A DNA stretch of 64,000 bases from Streptomyces sp. 1331.2. GTDB lineage: Bacteria; Actinomycetota; Actinomycetes; Streptomycetales; Streptomycetaceae. Below, piece after piece: positions 1 to 6,725 of this stretch. The stretch is from assembly GCF_900199205.1 (NCBI RefSeq), contig NZ_OBMJ01000001.1, positions 6,007,001 to 6,071,000 on the forward strand, given 5' to 3'. A program made the translations under genes and the position numbers. Within the stretch, counting starts at the first letter, position 1; each line of letters begins with the position of its first letter. A model generated the notes under the pieces. That model searched no databases. It had not been told where the DNA came from and worked only from the letters and a program-made list of their open reading frames with translations.

Positions 1-89
1 GCCCACTGGGTGCCCATGAAGGCGGCGAGGGCGGGGGAGACCGGGAGGTCGTGACTCCCGGTGTTGAGGCCGGTCGGGGGCGTGGTCAC
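1..89 (-). CDS. Probable Xaa-Pro aminopeptidase (M24), N-terminal fragment
   Basis: Only the first 29 codons lie in the window; the gene runs off the left edge. It starts at GTG (89-87) with an AGGAG ribosome site at about 96-100 on the minus strand. The visible protein begins MTTPPTGLNTG and reaches SPALAAFMGTQW. That resembles the segment before the first domain of actinobacterial aminopeptidase P proteins, where I recall 'LAENMKTGWAD' at this position. The assignment rests on this short stretch and on context, since the gene is divergent from a peptide importer across a 166-bp gap carrying two copies of a motif shared with other peptidase genes. Moderate to low certainty. Confidence 0.4.
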   Translation of the reverse strand, partial: MTTPPTGLNTGSHDLPVSPALAAFMGTQW

Positions 90-179
90 CGGTGAACTCC
101 TAGGCGGGGCTGGGGAGATGTGCGGCACGGTCGTGGGCACGGACACAGCTCGGTAACGGGTGGCGTCACCTCTTGTGCA

Positions 180-211
180 GTGCAATTTCACATTACTATG
201 TTACGGGTCAC
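180..211. promoter_or_regulatory. Two copies of a GTnAnnnnTCAC-like motif in a divergent promoter
   Basis: GTGCAATTTCAC (180-191) and GTTACGGGTCAC (200-211) lie between the divergent aminopeptidase-like gene and the peptide importer operon. The first copy has C in place of the consensus A at position 4; the second fits exactly. The same pattern occurs before the M6 protease and the S9 peptidase in this window. The spacing between the two copies is 20 bp, about two helical turns, which suits paired binding by one regulator. The stretch is AT-rich compared with its surroundings. The regulator is unknown. Confidence 0.5.
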
Positions 212-255
212 ACAGCGGAGCGGCCGGATCAGGCCCCCCACAGCGGAGTTGCAAC

Positions 256-2007
256 ATGACCAGGCGCACCCACGCCGCCCTCGCGGCGGCCCTCGCGGCG
301 ACCCTCACCCTCGGCCTCGGGGCCTGCAAGAACGACAAGAGCGACAGCGGCGGCAGCACCACGGCCGGCAGCACCCAGGCCCCGGGCGCCGCGTCCGGAT
401 CCATCGTCGGCGGCACCCCGGTCAAGGGCGGCACCCTGACCGTGCTGTCCAACCAGGACTTCGCCCACCTCGACCCGGCCCGCAACTGGACCATGCCGAA
501 CATGGACTTCGGCATCCGGCTGCTCTACCGCACCCTGGTCACCTTCAAGGCCGAACCCGGCGCCGCCGGCAGCGAGATCGTCCCCGACCTCGCCACCGAC
601 CTCGGCCGCTCCTCGGATGGCGGGAAGACCTGGGCCTTCACCCTCAAGGACGGCGTCAAGTACGAGGACGGCACGGCGATCAAGTCCGCCGACATCAAGT
701 ACAACGTCGAGCGCTCCTTCGCCCCGGACCTCACCGGCGGCCCCGACTACGCCCAGCAGTACCTGGCGGGCGGCGAGAACTACAAGGGCCCGCTGACCGG
801 CGAGCACCTGGCCGGCATCGAGACCCCGGACGACAAGACGATCGTCTTCCACCTCAAGCGTCCGGTCGCCGAGTTCTCGTACACCGCGACCCTGCCGACC
901 TTCGCGCCCGTGCCGCAGTCCCAGGACAAGGGCACCCAGTACGACCTGCGGCCGTTCTCCTCCGGCCCGTACAAGATCGAGACCTACGACCGCGGCAAGC
1001 AGCTGGTGCTCGTCCGCAACGCCGCTTGGGACCAGTCCACCGACCCGGTCCGCAAGGCCTACCCGGACAAGATCGTGGTCACCCAGGGCCTCAAGGGCGG
1101 CCAGGTCGACGACCGGATCATCGCGAGCGAGGGCGCGGACGCCTCCACCGTCGAGTGGATGGGCCTGCGCCCGGAGTCGATCGCCAAGGTGCTGCCCAAG
1201 CCGGACGTGAAGAACCGGCTGATCGCCGAGCAGCAGGGCTGCACCGACATGCTCTACCCCAACACCTCCAAGGCGCCCTTCGACGACCCGAAGGTCCGCG
1301 AGGCGCTGCTGTACGCGGTGGACCGCGACGCGCAGGTGACCGCCAACGGCGGCCCGGCGATGGCCGACCCGGCCACCTCCTACCTGCCGCCCGCGCTGAC
1401 CGGCGGAACCAAGGTCGACAGCCTGAAGATCCCCGCCACCGGCGACGTCGAGAAGGCCAAGCAGCTGCTCAAGGACGCCGGCAAGACCGACCTGAAGGTC
1501 TCGCTGACCGTCTCCTCCGGCGACAAGACCCGGGCCGAGGCGCTGCAGCAGTCGCTGGCCAAGGTCGGCATCCAGGTCACCATCACCACCGCCGACCCGT
1601 CCGTCTACTACGACACCATCGGCGACACCAAGAACGCGCCCGACCTGGCCATCCTCGGCTGGTGTCCGGACTACCCCTCGGGCGCCACCTTCCTGCCGAT
1701 GGTCTTCGACGGCCGCACCATCAAGGAGAAGGGCAACCAGGGCAACGTCGAGCAGTTCCGCGACCAGGCCACCTCGGACCGGATCGACCAGATCAGCGCG
1801 ATGACCGACGTCACCGAGGCCAACAAGGCGTGGCTGCAGCTCAACGACGACCTGCTGAAGAAGGCGCCGACCGTGCCGCTGATCTGGCAGCGCCGCCCGC
1901 TGCTGGCCGGGACGAACATCGCCGGCGCCTTCGGCCACCCGGTGTGGACCGGTCAGTGGGACTTCGCCACGATCGGCCTCAAGGACCCCTCCAAGAGCCA
2001 GGGCTGA
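256..2007 (+). CDS. Peptide ABC transporter substrate-binding lipoprotein
   Basis: This is an extracytoplasmic solute-binding protein of family SBP_bac_5 (583 aa), the receptor of a dipeptide/oligopeptide importer. The N-terminus is a lipoprotein signal: MTRR, a hydrophobic stretch, then lipobox LGLGAC with Cys24 as the lipid-modified residue. A Ser/Gly-rich linker follows, and from about residue 60 the family pattern appears (VKGGTLTVLSNQDFAHLDPA). The ATG at 256 is chosen because GGAG sits 8 bases upstream and the signal peptide begins there; an in-frame ATG at 160 has neither. It is first in a five-gene operon, and the next gene starts 11 bases after its stop. Family and operon type are clear, but the exact peptide specificity cannot be read from sequence. 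Confidence 0.93.
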   Translation: MTRRTHAALAAALAATLTLGLGACKNDKSDSGGSTTAGSTQAPGAASGSIVGGTPVKGGTLTVLSNQDFAHLDPARNWTMPNMDFGIRLLYRTLVTFKAEPGAAGSEIVPDLATDLGRSSDGGKTWAFTLKDGVKYEDGTAIKSADIKYNVERSFAPDLTGGPDYAQQYLAGGENYKGPLTGEHLAGIETPDDKTIVFHLKRPVAEFSYTATLPTFAPVPQSQDKGTQYDLRPFSSGPYKIETYDRGKQLVLVRNAAWDQSTDPVRKAYPDKIVVTQGLKGGQVDDRIIASEGADASTVEWMGLRPESIAKVLPKPDVKNRLIAEQQGCTDMLYPNTSKAPFDDPKVREALLYAVDRDAQVTANGGPAMADPATSYLPPALTGGTKVDSLKIPATGDVEKAKQLLKDAGKTDLKVSLTVSSGDKTRAEALQQSLAKVGIQVTITTADPSVYYDTIGDTKNAPDLAILGWCPDYPSGATFLPMVFDGRTIKEKGNQGNVEQFRDQATSDRIDQISAMTDVTEANKAWLQLNDDLLKKAPTVPLIWQRRPLLAGTNIAGAFGHPVWTGQWDFATIGLKDPSKSQG

Positions 2008-2018
2008 GGGACCGTCCG

Positions 2019-3011
2019 ATGAGTACCACCACCCCCTCGGGCGCCGAAGGCCGCGCCGGCGCCGAGCGAGGAGTCACAGTCGAGGCGGCCCCCGCCTCGG
2101 CCGCCGGTCCCACCGGGAGGGGGCCCTGGCGGCTGGTCTGGGACCAGCTCTGGGCCAAGGGCGCGGCCCGGTTCGGCCTGGTCACCGTCGCGCTGCTGGT
2201 CCTGCTGGCCGCGCTGGCGGGCCCGCTGAGCGACCTCGGCGGCTGGACCCCCGAGGAGTTCGACAAGCGCGCGGTGGACCCGTACCTCGGCGGCCTGCCG
2301 ATCGGCGACTTCGGCGGGGTCGGCACCCGGCACTGGCTGGGCGTCGAACCCGCCACCGGGCGCGACCTGTTCGCCCGGGTCCTGCACGGCGGCCAGGTCT
2401 CCCTGCTGATCGCCTTCACCGCGACCGCCGTCGTCGTGGTCGTCGGCACCCTGGCGGGCATCGCGGCCGGCTACTTCGGCGGCCGCACCGACGCCGTGCT
2501 CTCCCGGCTGATGGACCTCACCATGTCCTTCCCGTCCCTGATCTTCATGATCTCGATGATGTCGGTGGCCAAGGACGTCAACCGGGTCGTCCTGATGACC
2601 CTGGTGATCGGCCTGTTCGGCTGGCCCGGCATCGCCCGGGTGGTGCGCGGCCAGACCCTCTCGCTCAAGCACCGCGAGTACGTCGAGGCCGCCAAGGTCG
2701 GCGGCGCCCGCTCCTGGCGGATCCTCACCAGGGAGATCCTGCCGAACGTCTCCGGCCCGATCATCGCCTACACCACGCTGCTGGTCCCCGGCATGATCGC
2801 CACCGAGGCCGCGCTCAGCTACCTCGGCGTCGGCGTCCGTCCGCCGACCCCGTCCTGGGGCCAGATGATCGCCGAGAGCATCAGCTTCTACGAGACCGAC
2901 CCGACGTACTTCCTGATCCCGACGGCCTTCCTGTTCCTCGCCGTGCTCGCCTTCACCCTGCTCGGCGACGCGCTGCGCGACATCCTCGACCCCAGAGGAG
3001 GCCGGTCGTGA
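2019..3011 (+). CDS. Peptide ABC transporter permease (DppC/OppC type)
   Basis: Inner-membrane permease of 330 aa. A cytoplasmic, Ala/Gly/Pro-rich N-terminal tail (about 45 aa) precedes the first membrane segment, as in DppC/OppC proteins. A periplasmic stretch ends in HWLGVEPATGRDLFARVLHG, and the core BPD_transp_1 domain carries the EAA loop (EYVEAAKVGGARSWRILTRE at about 225-245) that contacts the ATPases. It ends with LLGDALRDILDPR, the usual C-terminus of this subfamily. It begins 11 bases after the binding-protein gene and overlaps the next permease by four bases (GTGA), so the two permeases are likely translationally coupled. Confidence 0.93.
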   Translation: MSTTTPSGAEGRAGAERGVTVEAAPASAAGPTGRGPWRLVWDQLWAKGAARFGLVTVALLVLLAALAGPLSDLGGWTPEEFDKRAVDPYLGGLPIGDFGGVGTRHWLGVEPATGRDLFARVLHGGQVSLLIAFTATAVVVVVGTLAGIAAGYFGGRTDAVLSRLMDLTMSFPSLIFMISMMSVAKDVNRVVLMTLVIGLFGWPGIARVVRGQTLSLKHREYVEAAKVGGARSWRILTREILPNVSGPIIAYTTLLVPGMIATEAALSYLGVGVRPPTPSWGQMIAESISFYETDPTYFLIPTAFLFLAVLAFTLLGDALRDILDPRGGRS

Positions 3012-3994
3012 TCCTCTACCTCTGCCGCCGGCTGCTCGCCGCGGCCGGCATCCTGCTCGCCGTCTGCGCGATCACCTTCACCATCTTCTACCTGCTGCCC
3101 TCCGACCCCGCCGTGGCCGCCTGCGGCAAGACCTGCAGCCCCGAGCGGATCGCCGAGGTCAAGGTGGCGATGGGCCTGGACAAGCCGGTCTGGGAACAGT
3201 TCCTCAGCTACCTCACCGGCATCTTCGCCGGGCGTGACTACGGCAGCGGGCCGAGCGCCACCCACTGCGGCTTCCCCTGCCTCGGGTACTCCTACGAGTA
3301 CTCGCTGCCGGTCTGGAACCTGCTCACCGACCGGCTGCCGGTCTCCGTCTCGCTGGCCGTCGGCGCCTCCGTGCTCTGGCTGGTCCTCGGCCTCGGCGCG
3401 GGCGTCACCTCGGCGCTGCGCAAGGGCAGCACGACCGACCGGACGCTGATGGTGCTCTCGGTGGGCGCCGCCTCGCTGCCGGTCTACTTCACCTCGATCA
3501 TGCTGATCTGGGGCGTCGTCAGGACGGCCGGACTGCTGCCCTACCCGGCGTACCACGCGTTCACCGACAACCCCTTCGCGTGGGCCTCCAACCTGCTGCT
3601 GCCGTGGATCGCCCTGGCCCTGCTGTACGCGGCCATGTACGCCCGGCAGAGCCGCAACTCGATGATCGAGGCGATGGCCGAGCCGTACATCCGCACCGCC
3701 CGGGCCAAGGGCCTGCCGCCGCGGACGGTCACCGTCAAGCACGGGCTGCGCTCCGGGATGACGCCGATCCTGACCATCTTCGGGATGGACCTCGGCGGAC
3801 TGCTGGCCGGCGCCGTCATCACCGAGTCGATCTTCGGCCTGCCCGGGGTCGGACGGCTCTTCTACGACGCGCTGGTCCGCTCCGACCAGCCCGTCATCCT
3901 CGGCGTCACCCTGCTCGCGGCCGCCTTCATCGTCGCCGCGAACCTGCTGGTCGACCTGCTCTACGCCTATGTCGACCCGAGAGTGAGGTACTGA
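3008..3994 (+). CDS. Peptide ABC transporter permease (DppB/OppB type)
   Basis: Second membrane subunit of the importer, 328 aa. It starts at GTG within the GTGA overlap with the preceding gene, with AGAGGAGG just upstream. The first membrane helix is at residues 8-30 (LLAAAGILLAVCAITFTIFY). A large periplasmic loop with four Cys (CGKTC and HCGFPC), which may form disulfides, follows. The BPD_transp_1 core carries the EAA loop (EPYIRTARAKGLPPRTV), and the protein ends VDLLYAYVDPRVRY, the characteristic DppB C-terminus. Together with the neighbouring permease it forms the translocation pore. The stop codon overlaps the ATG of the first ATPase gene. Confidence 0.93.
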   Translation: MILYLCRRLLAAAGILLAVCAITFTIFYLLPSDPAVAACGKTCSPERIAEVKVAMGLDKPVWEQFLSYLTGIFAGRDYGSGPSATHCGFPCLGYSYEYSLPVWNLLTDRLPVSVSLAVGASVLWLVLGLGAGVTSALRKGSTTDRTLMVLSVGAASLPVYFTSIMLIWGVVRTAGLLPYPAYHAFTDNPFAWASNLLLPWIALALLYAAMYARQSRNSMIEAMAEPYIRTARAKGLPPRTVTVKHGLRSGMTPILTIFGMDLGGLLAGAVITESIFGLPGVGRLFYDALVRSDQPVILGVTLLAAAFIVAANLLVDLLYAYVDPRVRY

Positions 3995-4992
3995 TGGCTC
4001 CGCTACTGGAGGTCGAGGACCTCAAGGTCGCCTTCGACACCCCGCGCGGCACGGTCCGGGCGGTGGACGGCATCTCGTTCAGCGTCGAGGCCGGGCGCAC
4101 GCTCGGCCTGGTCGGCGAGTCCGGCAGCGGCAAGTCCGTCACCTCGCTCGCCGTCATGGGGCTGCACCGCGGCGCCGCCGTCACCGGCTCGATCCGGCTG
4201 CACGGACAGGAGTTGAACGGGCTCGGCGAGAAGGAACTGGGCACCGTCCGGGGCCGCCGGGCGGCGATGATCTTCCAGGACCCGCTGTCCAGCCTGCACC
4301 CCTTCTACACCGTCGGCGAGCAGATCGCCGAGCACTACCGGGTGCACTTCAAGGCCAACCGCAAGGCGGGCAGGGCCCGCGCGCTGGAGATGCTGGCCGA
4401 GGTCGGCATCCCGGAGCCGGCCCGCCGGATCGACGAGTACCCGCACCAGTTCTCCGGCGGCATGCGCCAGCGCGTCATGATCGCCATGGCGCTCGCCTGC
4501 GAGCCCGACCTGCTGATCGCCGACGAGCCCACCACGGCCCTCGACGTCACCGTCCAGGCGCAGATCCTCGACCTGATCGCCCGGATCCAGCAGGAGCGCG
4601 GCCTCGGCGTCGTGATGATCACCCACGACCTCGGCGTGGTCGCCCGGGTCGCCCACGAGGTGCTGGTCATGTACGGCGGCCGGGCCGCCGAACAGGCCCC
4701 GGTGGACCGGCTGTTCGCGCAGCCCGCGCACCCGTACACCCGCGGCCTGCTGGACTCGCTGCCGCGCCTGGACGACACCGACGACGCCCCGCTGCGGGCC
4801 ATCCCCGGCAGCCCGCCGTCGCTGATCGCCCCCGCCCCCGGCTGCTCCTTCGCCCCGCGCTGCGCCCGCACCACCGCCGCGTCCGCCGAGGAGCACGCCC
4901 GCTGCCTGGCCGAGCGCCCCGTGCTCGGCCCGCTCGCCGCCGGCCACCAGGCCGCCTGCCACCTGCCGCTGGTGCCGGAAGGGGTGCTGTGA
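3994..4992 (+). CDS. Peptide ABC transporter ATPase (DppD/OppD type)
   Basis: ATP-binding subunit of 332 aa. It shows Walker A GESGSGKS (about 41-48), the Q-loop in IFQDP, the ABC signature FSGGMRQR, Walker B DLLIADEPTTALD and the H-loop histidine in MITHD. The C-terminal oligo_HPY domain has the Cys-rich APGCSFAPRCAR stretch found in peptide importers, which may bind an Fe-S cluster in some family members. The start ATG overlaps the TGA of the upstream permease (TGATG). It pairs with the next gene as a heterodimeric motor. Confidence 0.94.
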   Translation: MAPLLEVEDLKVAFDTPRGTVRAVDGISFSVEAGRTLGLVGESGSGKSVTSLAVMGLHRGAAVTGSIRLHGQELNGLGEKELGTVRGRRAAMIFQDPLSSLHPFYTVGEQIAEHYRVHFKANRKAGRARALEMLAEVGIPEPARRIDEYPHQFSGGMRQRVMIAMALACEPDLLIADEPTTALDVTVQAQILDLIARIQQERGLGVVMITHDLGVVARVAHEVLVMYGGRAAEQAPVDRLFAQPAHPYTRGLLDSLPRLDDTDDAPLRAIPGSPPSLIAPAPGCSFAPRCARTTAASAEEHARCLAERPVLGPLAAGHQAACHLPLVPEGVL

Positions 4993-6029
4993 TGGCCGAA
5001 CCGACCGGGCAGGCCGAACACCTGCCGACCGAACCGGCCGTGCGGGCCGAACCCTTGTTGTCCGTACGGGACCTGGTGAAGACCTTCCCCGGCCGGCGCA
5101 GCCGCACCGGGCGGCCCGGTGCGCCGATCCGGGCGGTGGACGGCGTCAGCTTCGACGTCGGTGCGGGGGAGACCCTGGGCCTGGTCGGCGAGTCCGGCTG
5201 CGGCAAGTCCACCACCGGCCGGATGATCGTCCGGCTGCTCGACCCGACCTCGGGCACCGTCACCTTCGACGGCACCGAGATCGGCGGGCTCTCCCAGGCT
5301 CGGCTGCGCCCGCACCGGCGGGACCTGCAGATGGTCTTCCAGGACCCGTACTCCTCGCTCAACCCCCGGCAGACGGTGGCCCGGATCATCTCCGAACCGC
5401 TGCTGGTCCAGGGCGAGAGCGCGGCGGCGGCGCGCAAGCGGGCCGCCGAGCTGATGGAGCTGGTCGGGCTGATCCCCGAGCACCTGGACCGCTACCCGCA
5501 CGAGTTCTCCGGCGGTCAGGCGCAGCGCATCGGCATCGCCCGCTCGCTGGCCACCTCGCCGCGCCTGGTCATCGCCGACGAGCCGGTCTCCGCGCTGGAC
5601 GTGTCCATCCAGGCCCAGGTGGTCAACCTGATGGAACGGCTCCAGCGGGAGCTCGGGCTGGCGTACGTGTTCATCGCGCACGACCTCTCGGTCGTCAAGC
5701 GGGTCTGCGACCGGGTCGCGGTGATGTACCTGGGCCGGATCGTGGAGATCGGCGACAAGGCCGAGGTGTACGGCAGCCCGGCGCACCCGTACACCAGGGC
5801 GCTGCTGTCCGCCGTGCCGCTGCCGGACCCGCAGGCGGAGCGGACCCGGGAGCGGATCGTGCTGCTCGGCGACCCGCCGAGCCCGGCCGCCCCGCCGCCC
5901 GGGTGCAGCTTCCACCCGCGCTGCCCGAAGGCGCAGGACCTGTGCCGTACCGAGCGGCCGCTGCTGCGGATCGCCGGGCCGGGCAGCCGGCAGGCGGCCT
6001 GCCACTTCCCGGAGACACCGGGAAGCTGA
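4992..6029 (+). CDS. Peptide ABC transporter ATPase (DppF/OppF type)
   Basis: Second ATPase of the importer, 345 aa. After a 20-residue tail come Walker A GESGCGKST (about 60-68), QMVFQDP, the signature EFSGGQAQR, Walker B LVIADEPVSALD and the H-loop in FIAHD. The C-terminal oligo_HPY domain carries PPGCSFHPRCPKAQDLC. The frame opens with GTG ATG (4989 and 4992); ATG is chosen because it overlaps the previous stop as TGATG, like the junction before it. It is the last gene of the operon and is followed by a hairpin. Confidence 0.93.
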   Translation: MAEPTGQAEHLPTEPAVRAEPLLSVRDLVKTFPGRRSRTGRPGAPIRAVDGVSFDVGAGETLGLVGESGCGKSTTGRMIVRLLDPTSGTVTFDGTEIGGLSQARLRPHRRDLQMVFQDPYSSLNPRQTVARIISEPLLVQGESAAAARKRAAELMELVGLIPEHLDRYPHEFSGGQAQRIGIARSLATSPRLVIADEPVSALDVSIQAQVVNLMERLQRELGLAYVFIAHDLSVVKRVCDRVAVMYLGRIVEIGDKAEVYGSPAHPYTRALLSAVPLPDPQAERTRERIVLLGDPPSPAAPPPGCSFHPRCPKAQDLCRTERPLLRIAGPGSRQAACHFPETPGS

Positions 6030-6035
6030 GAGACC

Positions 6036-6083
6036 CCCGGTCGGGCGTGGCGGGGAACCTTACGAGGGCCGCGTCCGACCGGG
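6036..6083 (+). terminator. Hairpin after the peptide importer operon
   Basis: CCCGGTCGGGCG (6036-6047) pairs with CGTCCGACCGGG (6072-6083), 12 bp with one G-T wobble and a 24-base loop. It lies 7 bases after the last ATPase stop and before the convergent soxR gene. There is no U tract, which is usual in actinomycetes. Confidence 0.6.
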
Positions 6084-6106
6084 TTCCAACCTTTTCGCCG
6101 GGGTGG

Positions 6107-6559
6107 TCACTCCTCCGGCAGCAGCAGTCGCGGGCCGGGGCCCTCGGCGGCCAGTTCGTCGCCGGGGTTGAGCACCCGGCAGCGGCGCAGCGACACGCAG
6201 CCGCAGCCGATGCAGCCGGTCAGCTCGCCCTCCAGCCGTTCCAGCTCGATCCGGCGGGCGCGCAGCTGCTCGGCCCAGCGCAGCGAGATGCGCTCCCAGT
6301 CGTGCTTGCCGGGCATCCGGTCCTCCGGGAGGCCGGTGAAGACCTCGGCGACCTCGGAGAGCGGGATGCCGAGCCGTTTGGCGACCAGGATGAGGGAGAT
6401 CCGGCGCAGCACGTGCCGGCGGTAGCGGCGCTGGTTGCCGGCCGACCGCTCGGAGGAGATCAGCCCCTGGTCCTCGTAGAAGCGCACCGCCGAGGTGGCG
6501 ATCCCGGCCCGTCGGGCCACCTCGCCGACGCTCAGCAGATCGACCGGCGCGGTGCTCAT
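6107..6559 (-). CDS. soxR: Redox-sensitive MerR-family regulator SoxR
   Basis: A 150-aa MerR-family activator that senses redox-cycling compounds through a [2Fe-2S] cluster. The N-terminal winged helix begins LLSVGEVARRAGIATSAVRFYE, a dimerisation helix follows, and the C-terminal cluster motif is CIGCGCVSLRRC (C-x2-C-x-C-x5-C), diagnostic of SoxR. The ATG at 6559 has a GAGGAG site just upstream. A perfect 8-bp inverted repeat 23 bases upstream is a probable SoxR box. In Streptomyces SoxR typically responds to the cell's own redox-active metabolites rather than superoxide; no obvious target gene is adjacent here. Confidence 0.94.
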   Translation of the reverse strand: MSTAPVDLLSVGEVARRAGIATSAVRFYEDQGLISSERSAGNQRRYRRHVLRRISLILVAKRLGIPLSEVAEVFTGLPEDRMPGKHDWERISLRWAEQLRARRIELERLEGELTGCIGCGCVSLRRCRVLNPGDELAAEGPGPRLLLPEE

Positions 6560-6581
6560 GGCGGCTCCTCGGCTTCTCCCT

Positions 6582-6603
6582 GACTTCAAGTTCTGTTGAA
6601 GTC
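6582..6603 (-). promoter_or_regulatory. SoxR-box-like operator upstream of soxR
   Basis: GACTTCAA, six bases, TTGAAGTC form a perfect 8-bp inverted repeat. The core CTTCAAGTTCTGTTGAAG matches the classical SoxR site CCTCAAGTTAACTTGAGG at 13 of 18 positions by my count. It ends 23 bases before the soxR start codon, so autoregulation is likely. Confidence 0.65.
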
Positions 6604-6672
6604 CCAGCGTACCGGACGTGACCGGATCAACGCTGGTCAGCCGATTGCCGGACCGGCTGGGCGCCACACGGC

Positions 6673-6715
6673 AGCAGGCCCCGGATCCCCTTCGTCAGGG
6701 GATCCGGGGCCTGCT
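6673..6715 (-). terminator. Strong hairpin terminator of the M6 protease gene
   Basis: AGCAGGCCCCGGATCCCC (6673-6690) and its perfect complement (6698-6715) form an 18-bp stem with a 7-base loop (TTCGTCA). It lies 11 bases beyond the stop codon of the minus-strand protease and next to the soxR promoter, so it also insulates soxR. Confidence 0.85.
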
Positions 6716-6725
6716 CACGACCGCC

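Noticed and set aside
120..2018. Open frame running into the DppC permease gene from 120
   Set aside because: Its first 630 residues are an Arg/Pro-rich shadow of the binding-protein gene in another frame; the real permease starts at ATG 2019.
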